A DNA stretch of 64,000 nt from JAKALD01 sp963817785 (GTDB lineage: Bacteria; Pseudomonadota; Gammaproteobacteria; Burkholderiales; SG8-39), in the NCBI GenBank assembly GCA_963817785.1, contig CAWFPL010000008.1:372001-436000 (forward strand). The letters run 5' to 3'. The notes beneath the pieces were generated by a model. The model saw only the letters and a program-made list of their open reading frames with translations, was not told the DNA's origin and did no database searches. Shown here piece after piece: positions 26,282 to 35,361 of this stretch (positions are counted from its first letter, which is position 1; each line of letters opens with the position of its first letter). Made by a program: the position numbers and the translations under genes.

Positions 26282-27193
26282 TCACGCCACGGCAGGCGCT
26301 GGCGCGCGGCGCGACCAGACGGTGGCGACCGTCAACCCAGCGACGATGTGCCAGATGCCCCACCAGGCGGTAACCACCGCCATTCCGCCCAGGCCGCCGA
26401 AAAAATCGAAGATGAGGATCAGTCCGAGGCCCGAGTTCTGGATGCCGCACTCGATCGACACCGCGCGGCGGTCGCGCTCGGGCAGCCGCGCCGCGAATGC
26501 GAGCGCGTAGCCGGTGGCGAGCGCAAGCGCGTTGTGCACGAACACCACCCCGACCACCATGCCGGCGTAGTTCAGGAATTGCTGCCAGTTGGCGGCGAGC
26601 GCGGCGACGACGAACAGGACGAAGAACGCGAGTGACAGCAGCTTGAACGGCTTCACCGCGCGCGCGGTGAAGCCGGGATAGCGCCGCGACACCCAGATCC
26701 CGGCGGCGAGCGGCAGCCCGAGCAGCAGCAGCACGTGGCCGAACATTTCCACGGGATTCACGGCGACCGAACGCAGGAGCGGCTGCGCCGGCGCGTACAT
26801 CCCGCCCCAGAAGGAAACGTTCACCGGCGTCATGACGATCGCCACCAGCGTCGACAGCGTGCTGATCGACACCGAAAGCGCGGTGTTGCCGCGCGCATAG
26901 TGGGTGAGGAAGTTGGAGATGTTGCCGGCCGGGCAGGACGACACCAGGATCATTCCGAGGGCGATGCTCGGGCGCGGATGGAGCGCGAGCACGAGCAGGT
27001 AGGTGAGCGCCGGAAACACCACGTGGTGGCCGAGCAGCCCGATGGCGAGCGCGCGCGGCGTCGCGAGCGCGGCGCGCAGGTCCGAAGCCTTGAGCTCGAG
27101 CGACACGCCGAACATGACCAGCCCGAGCAGCACGTTCAAGACGAGCAGGCTCTGCGGATTGAAGTTCAGCCGCACGAGGTCGATGTCCGCCAC
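26282..27193 (-). CDS. bile acid:sodium symporter-family transporter
   Basis: 303 residues with about nine to ten transmembrane helices. The BASS signature is seen: LVSSCPAGNISNFLTHYARGN (Na+-binding region) and SIECGIQNSGLGL. In bacteria the family imports bile acids, pantoate, 2-oxo acids or other organic anions with sodium. GTG start at 27193, four bases after the stop of the TPP enzyme, so transport and enzyme are coupled. The likely cargo is the TPP-enzyme substrate, probably an organic acid (inference). Confidence 0.92.
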   Translation of the reverse strand: MADIDLVRLNFNPQSLLVLNVLLGLVMFGVSLELKASDLRAALATPRALAIGLLGHHVVFPALTYLLVLALHPRPSIALGMILVSSCPAGNISNFLTHYARGNTALSVSISTLSTLVAIVMTPVNVSFWGGMYAPAQPLLRSVAVNPVEMFGHVLLLLGLPLAAGIWVSRRYPGFTARAVKPFKLLSLAFFVLFVVAALAANWQQFLNYAGMVVGVVFVHNALALATGYALAFAARLPERDRRAVSIECGIQNSGLGLILIFDFFGGLGGMAVVTAWWGIWHIVAGLTVATVWSRRAPAPAVA

Positions 27194-27197
27194 GGCA

Positions 27198-28949
27198 CTA
27201 CCTGCCCGAAGGCTCCTCGTGCATCTTCTTGAAGTGGATCAGCCCCGGCGCCCACATGTGCTTCACCGGGTCGACGTCGACATGCACCACCGCGCAGCGC
27301 CCGGCGTCGCGCGCGCGCTCCAGGGCGGAGCGCAGCTCGGCCGGGTCGGCCACGCGCACGCCGTACGCCCCCATCGCCTCGGCGAGCTTGTCGAAGGCGA
27401 TCTCGCCCAAGTCGGCCTTGATCGTCTCCTCGGGCCCGAGCGACTTCATGACCAGCGTCTTCCAGGGGCGCAGCATGAACTGCTGGTTCATCTTCACCAT
27501 GCCCCACTGCCTGTCGCACAGCACCACATAGACCACAGGCAGGCGGTTGCGGATCGCGGTTTCGATCTCCTGCGGATGGAAGCCCATCGCACCGTCGCCG
27601 ATCACGCACACCACGCGTTTGTCGGGTCGCGCCACCTGCGCGCCGAGCGCCTGCGCCACGCCGGCGCCGAGCATGCCGAACTTGAAGGTCGAAAGCACCG
27701 TGTTCGGCACCCGCACCGATGAATAGAACATCGCCCACACTGCGGCGTTACCGCCGTCCGCGACCATCACCGTGTCGCGCGGGAAGACTTCGCCGCAGGC
27801 GTGCGCGACGTGCGCCGGATTCATCGGCGCCTGCCGCTCGGCGAGCGCGCGGTCCCAGCGCTCCCGGTCGCGGCGCATCTGCGCCGCGTAGCGTGCGAGT
27901 GCCGCGCGCCGCGGGGCGTGCTCGCCCGCGCCGCGGCGCTCGAGCTCGGCCGCGAGCGCCGCGAGGAACAGCCTCGCGTCGGCGAGCACCCCAAGGGCGG
28001 CGGGCTTGTGCTGGCCGATCGCCTCGCCGTCCGCGTCGACCTGCACCATCTCCTGCTCGGCGGGCCTGCGCCAGTAGGGCGCCTTCCCCCACCAGTCGGT
28101 CTCTCCCAGGCGCGAGCCGACCAGGAGTACCGCGTCGGCGTCGTTGCGCACCTGATGACAGAGCTTCACGTGAATCATCGGGACGGCGAGCGGCGACTCC
28201 TCGGAAAGCGCACCGCGCGCCGCCCAGCTCGTGGTCACCGGCGCGTGCAGCAGTCCGGCCACGCGCGCGAGCTCATCGAACGCCCCGGCGTGGATCACGC
28301 CGCTGCCTGCATGGATCATCGGCAGCCGCGCTGCGGCGAGGATCTCCGCGGCGCGCACCACGGCCCCGGCCGGCGGCTCGATCGGGTGCATGCGCCGATA
28401 TTCGTGCGGTGCCCAGTAAGCGACCTCGGCCTTGACGCGCGAATTCATGATGCTCTCGGGCACGTCGACGTGCACCGCGCCCGGCCGCCCTTCCCAGCTC
28501 TTCCTCAGCGCGCGGCGCACGATCTCGGGGAGGCGCTCGAACGCCGGCACCGCGCAGCTCCACTTGGCGAGCTTCGAGATCGCGCCCACTTGATCGAAGC
28601 TCTGGTAGGCTCCGGCGCGCTCGGGGTACATCACCCCGGGTCGGCGCGCGCTGGTGACCGCGAGCACGCGGTTGCCCTCGGCCTGCTCGACCGCGAGCCC
28701 CGGCAGCAGGTTGGCCACGCCCGGGCCGTTGCTCGCCATGCACACCCCGAGCCTGCCGGTGAGCCGCGCGTAGGCGCCGGCCATGTGGGCCGCGCTCGTC
28801 TCATGGCGCGGCGTGACGATCTCGATTCCCAGTCGATGCAGCGCCGAGTAGAAGCCGAAATAAGTGCCGTCAATGATGCCGAAGACTTTCTCCACGCCTT
28901 CGGCCTTGAGCATGCGGGCGACGACCTCGCCCCCGGTGGTGTCCGGCAT
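27198..28949 (-). CDS. thiamine-diphosphate-dependent enzyme (acetolactate synthase-like)
   Basis: 583 residues with the three-domain layout of the decarboxylase/acetolactate synthase superfamily. The N-terminal PYR domain carries the catalytic Glu50 in VTPRHETSAAHMAGAY. The central domain starts about 190. The C-terminal PP domain has the TPP/Mg motif VIGDGAMGF...VYVVLCDRQWG. FAD-binding residues typical of true AHAS and a small regulatory subunit are not evident. It could be a benzaldehyde lyase, 2-oxo-acid decarboxylase or 2-hydroxyacyl-CoA lyase-like enzyme. First gene of the cluster with a BASS transporter, epimerase and SDR. Confidence 0.9.
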   Translation of the reverse strand: MPDTTGGEVVARMLKAEGVEKVFGIIDGTYFGFYSALHRLGIEIVTPRHETSAAHMAGAYARLTGRLGVCMASNGPGVANLLPGLAVEQAEGNRVLAVTSARRPGVMYPERAGAYQSFDQVGAISKLAKWSCAVPAFERLPEIVRRALRKSWEGRPGAVHVDVPESIMNSRVKAEVAYWAPHEYRRMHPIEPPAGAVVRAAEILAAARLPMIHAGSGVIHAGAFDELARVAGLLHAPVTTSWAARGALSEESPLAVPMIHVKLCHQVRNDADAVLLVGSRLGETDWWGKAPYWRRPAEQEMVQVDADGEAIGQHKPAALGVLADARLFLAALAAELERRGAGEHAPRRAALARYAAQMRRDRERWDRALAERQAPMNPAHVAHACGEVFPRDTVMVADGGNAAVWAMFYSSVRVPNTVLSTFKFGMLGAGVAQALGAQVARPDKRVVCVIGDGAMGFHPQEIETAIRNRLPVVYVVLCDRQWGMVKMNQQFMLRPWKTLVMKSLGPEETIKADLGEIAFDKLAEAMGAYGVRVADPAELRSALERARDAGRCAVVHVDVDPVKHMWAPGLIHFKKMHEEPSGR

Positions 28950-29056
28950 TTTTTCTCTCCGCCTCCCCGCGCGCATCTTCTCACGCGCGTCGCCCGGGCG
29001 TCGATAATCGGCGCGCCCAGCGGTAGACTGCGTGCTCCCGCCGAGGCCCCACCAAC

Positions 29057-30403
29057 ATGCCGCGCGTCATTCGTGCCACCCTGATTTCCATCCGCGACCT
29101 GCTCGCCACGGTCGGTCCGTTCCTGATCCTCGCCTTGGTGCTGCTCGCCGGCGCGTATGTCCTGCTCAAGCCCGAACCGCCCAAGCACGTGGTGCTCGCC
29201 ACCGGGCCGGAGGATAGCGCGTACGCCGATTTCGGCAAGCAATACGCGGCCGCGCTGAAGCGCTACGGCATCACGGTCGTGCTGAAGACCACCCGCGGCT
29301 CCTACGACAACCTGCGCCTGCTGCGCGACCCGAAGGAGAACCTCGATCTCGCCTTCGTGCAGGGCGGCTCGAGCGAGACGGTGCGCGCCAGCGACGAAAA
29401 AGGCGGCGGGGTGCCGCTGGTGTCGCTGGGCAGCCTGTTCTACGAGCCGGTGTGGATCTTCTACCGCGCCGAGTCCGCGCAAAAGCTGCCCGGCGGCACG
29501 CTGACCGGGCTGCAGCAGCTGCAGGGCTGGCGCGTGAACCTCGGTGCGCTCGGCAGCGGCGCGCCGGGCCTGATGAGGAAGCTGCTGGCGGCCAACGGCA
29601 TGGACCGCGACAACCTCCACTACAGCAACCTCGAGCTGACCCCCGCGGTGGTCGCGCTGCTCGACGGCAAGCTCGACGCAATCGCGTTCGTCACCGCGCC
29701 CGAGACGCCGATGGTGCAGATGCTGCTGCAGACCCCGGGCATTAAGCTGCTCGAGTTCCCGCAGGGCGAGGCCTACGCGCGGCGCTATCCCTTCCTCAGC
29801 CCGGTGGTGCTGCCGCGCGGCGTGGTCGACATCGCGCGCGACGTTCCGGCGCACGACGTGCCCCTGATCGCGCCCACCACCTCGCTGCTGGCGCGCGAGG
29901 ACACCCATCCGGCCCTGCTGCAGCTGTTCGTGCAGGCCGCGAGCAAGATCCACAGCGGCCCCGGCTGGATCGCGCGCGCCGGCCAGTTTCCGACCGCGCG
30001 CAACAGCGAATTCCCCCTGGCTCCCGAAGCCGAGCGCTTCTACCGCAGCGGCCCGCCGCTGCTGCAGCGCTATCTGCCCTTCTGGCTGGCGAACCTCATC
30101 GACCGCATGTGGGTGGCGCTGTTCTCGATCGTCGCGGTGCTGATCCCGCTGTCGCGCCTGGTGCCGCCGCTGTACGAGTTCCGCATCCGCTCGCGGGTGT
30201 TCCGCTGGTACCGCCAGCTGCGCCACATCGAGGAGCGCATCGGTCGCGCCGGCACCACGGCGCCCGCCGAGCTGCTCGCCGAGCTCGAGCGCCTCGACGC
30301 CAAGGCGGAGCACGTGGCGGTGCCGCTGTCCTACATGGACGAGCTGTACAACCTGCGCGGCCATATCGCGCTGGTGCGCGAGCGGCTGCGCACCACGCGC
30401 TAG
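29057..30403 (+). CDS. TAXI-family TRAP solute receptor, membrane-anchored
   Basis: 448 residues. An uncleaved-looking N-terminal helix (about 17-38) anchors a TAXI substrate-binding domain (HVVLATGPEDSAYADFGKQYAAAL; residues ~45-330) in the periplasm. A second helix near 350-372 leads to a cytosolic coiled segment. TAXI receptors normally deliver to a TRAP membrane subunit (DctM-type), but no TRAP permease is in the window. The double anchor instead suggests a sensing or orphan role; glutamate, other small anions or phospholipid-like ligands are possibilities only. Divergent from the TPP-enzyme cluster. Confidence 0.88.
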   Translation: MPRVIRATLISIRDLLATVGPFLILALVLLAGAYVLLKPEPPKHVVLATGPEDSAYADFGKQYAAALKRYGITVVLKTTRGSYDNLRLLRDPKENLDLAFVQGGSSETVRASDEKGGGVPLVSLGSLFYEPVWIFYRAESAQKLPGGTLTGLQQLQGWRVNLGALGSGAPGLMRKLLAANGMDRDNLHYSNLELTPAVVALLDGKLDAIAFVTAPETPMVQMLLQTPGIKLLEFPQGEAYARRYPFLSPVVLPRGVVDIARDVPAHDVPLIAPTTSLLAREDTHPALLQLFVQAASKIHSGPGWIARAGQFPTARNSEFPLAPEAERFYRSGPPLLQRYLPFWLANLIDRMWVALFSIVAVLIPLSRLVPPLYEFRIRSRVFRWYRQLRHIEERIGRAGTTAPAELLAELERLDAKAEHVAVPLSYMDELYNLRGHIALVRERLRTTR

Positions 30404-30479
30404 CCGTCCCGCGCGGCCGTCGCGCGTCGCCGCCCGGCGACAGCGACCGCCCTGCGGGCGGGTCACATTTCGTTGCAAT

Positions 30480-30493
30480 TTGATGCAGATCAG
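30480..30493 (+). promoter_or_regulatory. FNR/ANR-like binding site before the DUF3300 gene
   Basis: TTGATGCAGATCAG matches the FNR/CRP-family consensus TTGAT-N4-ATCAA at nine of ten defined positions, centred about 55 bases before the gene start. It suggests control by an oxygen- or nitric-oxide-sensing FNR-type regulator. Confidence 0.5.
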
Positions 30494-30540
30494 GATGGCG
30501 CGCGCGCGGTCCAATAGGCTGTACGCCTTGGAGGTGCCGC

Positions 30541-31791
30541 ATGATGTCCTTGACCCGAATCTGCCGCCCGCTCGCCCTCGCCGCGGCCGCGCTGCTCGCG
30601 CTCGCCCAGGGCGCGGCGCTCGCGCAGTACCCGCCGGCGCCCGATCAGCCGCCGCCCGCGCAGGCCGCCTACTCCCAGGCCCAGCTCGACCAGATGCTGG
30701 CGCCGATCGCGCTCTATCCGGACGCGCTGCTGTCGCAGATCCTCATGGCGGCGACCTATCCGCTGGAGGTGGTCCAGGCCGCGCGCTGGTCGCGCGCGAA
30801 CCCGGCGCTGCGCGGCGACGACGCGGTGCGCGCGGTCGAAGGCCAGGACTGGGATCCGAGCGTGAAGTCGCTGGTCGCCTTCCCCGACGTCCTCCAGCGC
30901 ATGGACCAGAATCTGCAGTGGACGCAGGCGCTCGGCGACGCCTTCCTCGCGCAGGAGCCGCAGGTGATGGAGGAAGTCCAGGCCCTGCGCAGCCGCGCGC
31001 AGGCCGCGGGACAGCTGTACTCCGACAACCACCTGCGCGTGGCCGACGAGGCCGGGATGATCGCCATCGAGCCGGTCAACCCGCAGGTGATCTACGTCCC
31101 CTACTACGATCCGCTGGTGGTGTACGGCGGCTGGTGGTGGCCGGCGTACCCGCCCGTGGCCTGGGCGCCCTGGCCCGGCTACGTGACGCTGCAGCGTCCC
31201 GGCGTGCACGTCGCCTTCTTCTGGGGCACCGGCGTTCGGGTCGCGCTGAATTTCTTCTTCGGCGCGCCCGACTGGCACCATCGCCGGGTGAACGTGGTCA
31301 ACGTGAACACCTTCTACTACCGGCCCAGGATCGTGCATCCGGAGACGCGGGTGTACACGCGCGTCGCGCCCGGCCCCTGGGAGCACGACCCGTTCCACCG
31401 GCGCGGCCTCCGCTACCGCAGCGTCGAAGTGCAGCGCGAGTACGCGCCGCAGCGGCGGACGATCCGCCGCCCGGCCGCGCAGCCGCAGCTGCAACGGGAG
31501 CAGGAGCGGCAGCGCGAGCGCTCGCGACCGACGACCCCGCCTTCGCCAGCGCGCCAGCAGCAGCTGCAGCAACAGCAGCAGTACGAGCAACGGCGCGAAC
31601 GCGCCCAGCGGCCCTCCCCCGCGTCGCGGGCGCAGCAGGAGCAGCAGCGCGAACGCGCGGGCCGGGGGACGACGCGCGGCACCGAAGTCCGCAAGGACGC
31701 GGGGTCGCGCAGCAAGCAGGACGATCGCAATCGCGACCGCGGCGACCAGGCCCCCTCCGGCCAGCCGCCAGCGCCGAACACCCGGCCCTGA
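30541..31791 (+). CDS. DUF3300 exported protein with Gln/Arg-rich tail
   Basis: 416 residues. A signal peptide runs to about residue 29 (ALAQ). The DUF3300 domain covers about 40-210, with LDQMLAPIALYPDALLSQIL, VVQAARWSRANP and the Trp/Tyr-rich YVPYYDPLVVYGGWWWP region. From about 300 on the protein is low-complexity Gln/Arg/Glu/Pro, probably disordered. The family is periplasmic or surface-linked and uncharacterised. A possible FNR-type site lies upstream. Confidence 0.9.
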   Translation: MMSLTRICRPLALAAAALLALAQGAALAQYPPAPDQPPPAQAAYSQAQLDQMLAPIALYPDALLSQILMAATYPLEVVQAARWSRANPALRGDDAVRAVEGQDWDPSVKSLVAFPDVLQRMDQNLQWTQALGDAFLAQEPQVMEEVQALRSRAQAAGQLYSDNHLRVADEAGMIAIEPVNPQVIYVPYYDPLVVYGGWWWPAYPPVAWAPWPGYVTLQRPGVHVAFFWGTGVRVALNFFFGAPDWHHRRVNVVNVNTFYYRPRIVHPETRVYTRVAPGPWEHDPFHRRGLRYRSVEVQREYAPQRRTIRRPAAQPQLQREQERQRERSRPTTPPSPARQQQLQQQQQYEQRRERAQRPSPASRAQQEQQRERAGRGTTRGTEVRKDAGSRSKQDDRNRDRGDQAPSGQPPAPNTRP

Positions 31792-31853
31792 CGCTCCCGG
31801 GCGGCGCGCCCGGCGGGTAAGCTTCGCAGTCCGTACTTCGCGAAGGAGCCCGC

Positions 31854-32261
31854 ATGGACCCGAACGTCATCAACGAGCGCATGAGCGGGACCCTGGCCGC
31901 GCACCTGGGCATGCACGTGCTCGAGGCGAGCCCCGAGCGCGTGCTCGCCGAGCTGCAGATCCGCGACGAGCTGCGCACCGTCGGCGGCGCGCTGCACGGC
32001 GGCACGCTGATGGCGTTCGCCGACACGATCGGCGCGGTGGCCACCATCGTCAACCTGCCCGCCGGCGCGAGCACCACCACGCTGGAATCCAAGACAAATT
32101 TCTTCGCCGCCGGGCGCAGCGGGATCGTGCGCGCCGAAGCGACGCCGCTGCACAGGGGCCGGCGCACCATGGTCTGGCAGACGCGCGTGACCGACGAGGC
32201 GGGCCGGCTGCTCTCGCTCACCATCCAGACGCAGATGGTGCTGGAAGGCAAGCCCGCCTGA
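31854..32261 (+). CDS. PaaI-like hotdog thioesterase
   Basis: 135 residues in the hotdog fold. LRTVGGALHGGTLMAFADTIGA carries the helix with HGG and the Asp used in hydrolysis, and SKTNFFAAGRSG follows. The family hydrolyses aryl- or acyl-CoA thioesters. A strong AAGGAG ribosome site precedes the ATG. Placed 63 bases before an acyl-CoA synthetase, so the two could balance one acyl-CoA pool. Confidence 0.92.
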   Translation: MDPNVINERMSGTLAAHLGMHVLEASPERVLAELQIRDELRTVGGALHGGTLMAFADTIGAVATIVNLPAGASTTTLESKTNFFAAGRSGIVRAEATPLHRGRRTMVWQTRVTDEAGRLLSLTIQTQMVLEGKPA

Positions 32262-32324
32262 ACGGCCTTGCCCTCGGCGCGCATCCGCGAAACAATCCCC
32301 CTTTCTCCAAGGAGGAGGAACATC

Positions 32325-34016
32325 ATGGACCGACAGCTGAGCTACGTGCACGGCGCCTCTCCCGTGCCGCTCATCGGCGAGACCATCGGCGCGCATTTCG
32401 ACCGGATCGCGGCGCGCTTCCCGGCGCGCGAGGCGCTGGTGGTGCGCCACCAGAACGTGCGCTGGACCTATGCCGAGCTGAAGCAGCGCGTGGACGACCT
32501 CGCCTGCGCCCTGCTGCGGCTGGGCGTTGCGCCGGGCGAGAGGATCGGCATCTGGTCGCAGAACTGCGCCGAATGGGTGCTCACCCAGTTCGCCACCGCG
32601 AAGGCCGGACTGATCCTGGTGAACATCAACCCCGCCTACCGGCGCACCGAGCTCGAGTACGCGCTCAACAAGGTGGGCTGCAAGGCGCTGATCCTGTCGC
32701 CAAGCTTCAAGACCAGCGACTACCTCGCGATCCTGCAGGAGGTGGCGCCCGAGATCGCGACCAGCGTCCCGCAGAAGCTGCAGGCGGCCAGGCTGCCGCA
32801 GCTCAGGACCGTGATCCGGATGGGGCGCGACCAGACCCCGGGCATGCTCAACTTCGACGACCTGCTCGCGCCCGCGAGCGCCGCCGAGCTGCACGCGCTC
32901 GCCGCGCTCGGCGAGAAGCTCCAGTTCGACGAGCCGATCAACATCCAGTTCACCTCCGGCACCACCGGCTCGCCCAAGGGCGCGACGCTCACTCACCACA
33001 ACATCCTCAACAACGGCTTTTTCATCGGCGAGGCGATGCGCTTCACCGAGAATGACCGGCTGTGCATCCCGGTGCCGCTGTACCACTGCTTCGGCATGGT
33101 GCTCGGCAACCTGGCCTGCGTGACGCACGGCGCGACCATGATCTTCCCGGACGGCGGCTTCGACCCGAAGAGCGTGCTCGAGACGGTGCAGGCCGAGCGC
33201 TGCACCGCGCTGCACGGCGTGCCGACGATGTTCATCGCGGTGCTCGACCACCCCGACTTCGCCAAGTACGACCTGTCGAGCCTGCGCACCGGGATCATGG
33301 CCGGCTCGCCCTGTCCGATCGAGGTGATGAAGCGCGTCGCGTCGACCATGAACATGCGCGAGGTGACCATCGCCTACGGCATGACCGAGACCTCGCCGGT
33401 GAGCTTCCAGAGCTCGGTCGACGACCCGCTCGAACGGCGCGTGTCCACGGTCGGGCGCATCCAGCCGCACATCGAGGTTAAGATCGCCGACGGCGAGGGC
33501 CGCGTGGTGCCGCGCGGAGAAAAAGGCGAGCTGCTCACGCGCGGCTACTGCGTGATGCTCGGCTACTGGAACGACGCCGAGAAGACGAAGGAGGCGATCG
33601 ACGCCGCCGGCTGGATGCACACCGGCGACCTCGCCACCGTCGACGCCGAGGGCTACTGCAACATCGTCGGACGCTCGAAGGACATGGTGATCCGCGGCGG
33701 CGAGAACATCTACCCGCGCGAGGTCGAGGAGTTCCTGTACCGCCATCCCAAGATCCAGGACGTGCAGTGCGTCGGCGTGCCCGACGACAAGTACGGCGAG
33801 GAGCTCGTGGCCTGCGTCATCCTGCGCCCGGGGGTGACCGCGACCGAGGAGGAGATCCGCGAGTTCTGCCGCGGCCAGATCGCGCACTACAAGATCCCGC
33901 GCTACGTGAGGTTCGTCGAAGGCTTCCCGATGACCATCACCGGCAAGATCCAGAAGTACATCCTGCGCCAGCAACTCGCCGAAGAGATGGGGCTCAAGGA
34001 GCAGAAGGCGGCTTGA
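32325..34016 (+). CDS. acyl-CoA synthetase (AMP-binding family)
   Basis: 563 residues, ANL superfamily. The P-loop-like motif FTSGTTGSPKGAT at about 208-220, the IAYGMTETSPV A5 region, MHTGDLATVD A7, GRSKDMVIRGGENIYPREVEEF hinge in two parts, and the C-terminal catalytic Lys in ITGKIQKYILR. Activates a carboxylic acid to acyl-CoA via acyl-AMP. The sequence style is that of medium/long-chain FadD-like enzymes; exact chain length unknown. The ATG at 32325 is fixed by AAGGAGGAGG just upstream. Confidence 0.93.
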   Translation: MDRQLSYVHGASPVPLIGETIGAHFDRIAARFPAREALVVRHQNVRWTYAELKQRVDDLACALLRLGVAPGERIGIWSQNCAEWVLTQFATAKAGLILVNINPAYRRTELEYALNKVGCKALILSPSFKTSDYLAILQEVAPEIATSVPQKLQAARLPQLRTVIRMGRDQTPGMLNFDDLLAPASAAELHALAALGEKLQFDEPINIQFTSGTTGSPKGATLTHHNILNNGFFIGEAMRFTENDRLCIPVPLYHCFGMVLGNLACVTHGATMIFPDGGFDPKSVLETVQAERCTALHGVPTMFIAVLDHPDFAKYDLSSLRTGIMAGSPCPIEVMKRVASTMNMREVTIAYGMTETSPVSFQSSVDDPLERRVSTVGRIQPHIEVKIADGEGRVVPRGEKGELLTRGYCVMLGYWNDAEKTKEAIDAAGWMHTGDLATVDAEGYCNIVGRSKDMVIRGGENIYPREVEEFLYRHPKIQDVQCVGVPDDKYGEELVACVILRPGVTATEEEIREFCRGQIAHYKIPRYVRFVEGFPMTITGKIQKYILRQQLAEEMGLKEQKAA

Positions 34017-34271
34017 CGGCCGAGCGGCGCGCGGGGGGGAGGCCCCGTCGCGTCGCCGGCATCCGCCGGTCGTGCGGCGCTGCGGGCCGGGTTCCAGGGG
34101 AACTACGTGGACCAAGCCACGCAAGCCTCGCTTGATCTGCGTCAAACGGGTGCAACATCGCTGCCCTACCCTGTTCCGGGGTCCGCAGCCGGGGCTGGGC
34201 AGTCTCTCCCTGGAGAGGCTCGCGGGCGCGGGTAATCCGGTCATGATCGTCGCACGAAGGGGGATATCGCT
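34017..34271 (+). other. 255-base non-coding upstream region of the ABC importer operon
   Basis: No convincing gene. It holds an FNR-like box (34132-34145) and the purine-rich AAGGGGG ribosome site of the SBP gene near 34257. The composition is less GC-extreme than the genes around it, in keeping with a promoter region. No clear sigma-70 hexamers were found. Confidence 0.5.
34132..34145 (+). promoter_or_regulatory. FNR/ANR-like binding site before the ABC importer operon
   Basis: TTGATCTGCGTCAA matches TTGAT-N4-ATCAA at nine of ten positions and is a common form of FNR/ANR sites in Proteobacteria. It lies about 127 bases before the SBP start and also about 116 bases after the acyl-CoA synthetase stop. 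Confidence 0.55.
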
Positions 34272-35285
34272 ATGAAGCTGAAATCGTTTGTCGGCGCACT
34301 CGCCGTGGCCGCGGCAGTGGGGGGATTCGGGGCGCAACCCGCGGCAGCAGCCGATGTGATCTGCTACAACTGCCCGCCCGAATGGGCCGACTGGGGCACC
34401 ATGCTGAAGGCCATCAAGTCCGATCTCGGGCTTGAAGTCCCGCTCGACAACAAGAACTCTGGACAGGCCTTGTCGACGATCATCGCCGAAAAGGCGAACC
34501 CGGTAGCCGACATCGTCTACCTGGGCGTGTCGTTCGGCATCGACGCGAAGCAGGCCGGAGTCGTCGCCCCGTACAAACCGAAGCACTTCGACGAGATCCC
34601 CGCCGGACTGAAAGACCCGGATGGCTACTGGTTCACCATCCACTACGGCACCATCGGGTTCTTCGTCAACGTGGATGCGCTGCGCGGCGTGCCCGTGCCG
34701 AAGTCGTGGAATGACCTGCTCAAGCCCGAATACCGCGGCCTGGTCGGCTATCTCGACCCGACCAGCGCCTTCGTCGGCTACGCCAGCGCGCTGGCGGTGA
34801 ACCTGGCCCTCGGCGGCACCTATACCGACTGGAAGCCGGCGATCGATTATTTCAAGGCGCTGAAGAAGAACAAGCCGATCGTGCCGCTGCAGACGGCCTA
34901 TGCGCGCGTGCTCTCGGGCGAGATCCCGATCATGTTCGACTACGACTTCAACACGCTGCGCGCGAAATACAAGGACAACTGCAACTGCGTGTTCGTGATT
35001 CCGCAGGAAGGCACGATCGTCGTGCCGTACGTGATGAGCCTGGTCAAGAACGGCCCTCATCCCGCCAACGCGAAGAAGGTGCTCGACTACCTGCTTTCGG
35101 ACAAGGGGCAGAGGATCTGGGCGAACGCCTTCCTGCGGCCGATCCGCCCCGAGGCCATGACGCCGGACATCGCGGCCAAGTTCCCGCCCGCCGACGAATA
35201 CAAGCGCGCGCGCGCGGTCGACTACGCGAAGATGGGCCAGGCACAGGCCGCCTTCCGCGACCTGTATCAGCGGGAGGTCCGCTAG
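34272..35285 (+). CDS. ABC importer substrate-binding protein
   Basis: 337 residues. Signal peptide to about residue 27 (AAAA-D). The mature part (VICYNCPPEWADWGTMLK...) is a cluster D-type binding protein like those for iron(III), putrescine or 2-aminoethylphosphonate (PhnS). The hinge has SALAVNLALGG. It contains four Cys (two near the N-terminus, two in DNCNCVF). It leads a five-gene set with two permeases, an ATPase and a phosphodiesterase. The last gene suggests an organophosphate/phosphodiester ligand rather than iron (inference). Confidence 0.88.
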   Translation: MKLKSFVGALAVAAAVGGFGAQPAAAADVICYNCPPEWADWGTMLKAIKSDLGLEVPLDNKNSGQALSTIIAEKANPVADIVYLGVSFGIDAKQAGVVAPYKPKHFDEIPAGLKDPDGYWFTIHYGTIGFFVNVDALRGVPVPKSWNDLLKPEYRGLVGYLDPTSAFVGYASALAVNLALGGTYTDWKPAIDYFKALKKNKPIVPLQTAYARVLSGEIPIMFDYDFNTLRAKYKDNCNCVFVIPQEGTIVVPYVMSLVKNGPHPANAKKVLDYLLSDKGQRIWANAFLRPIRPEAMTPDIAAKFPPADEYKRARAVDYAKMGQAQAAFRDLYQREVR

Positions 35286-35361
35286 CGGCGCCGCACGGCG
35301 GCGAGACCAGTGTCGGAGCGCCCGCTCGGCGCACCAGGGGGAACGGCGGCGAGAAGAACGC

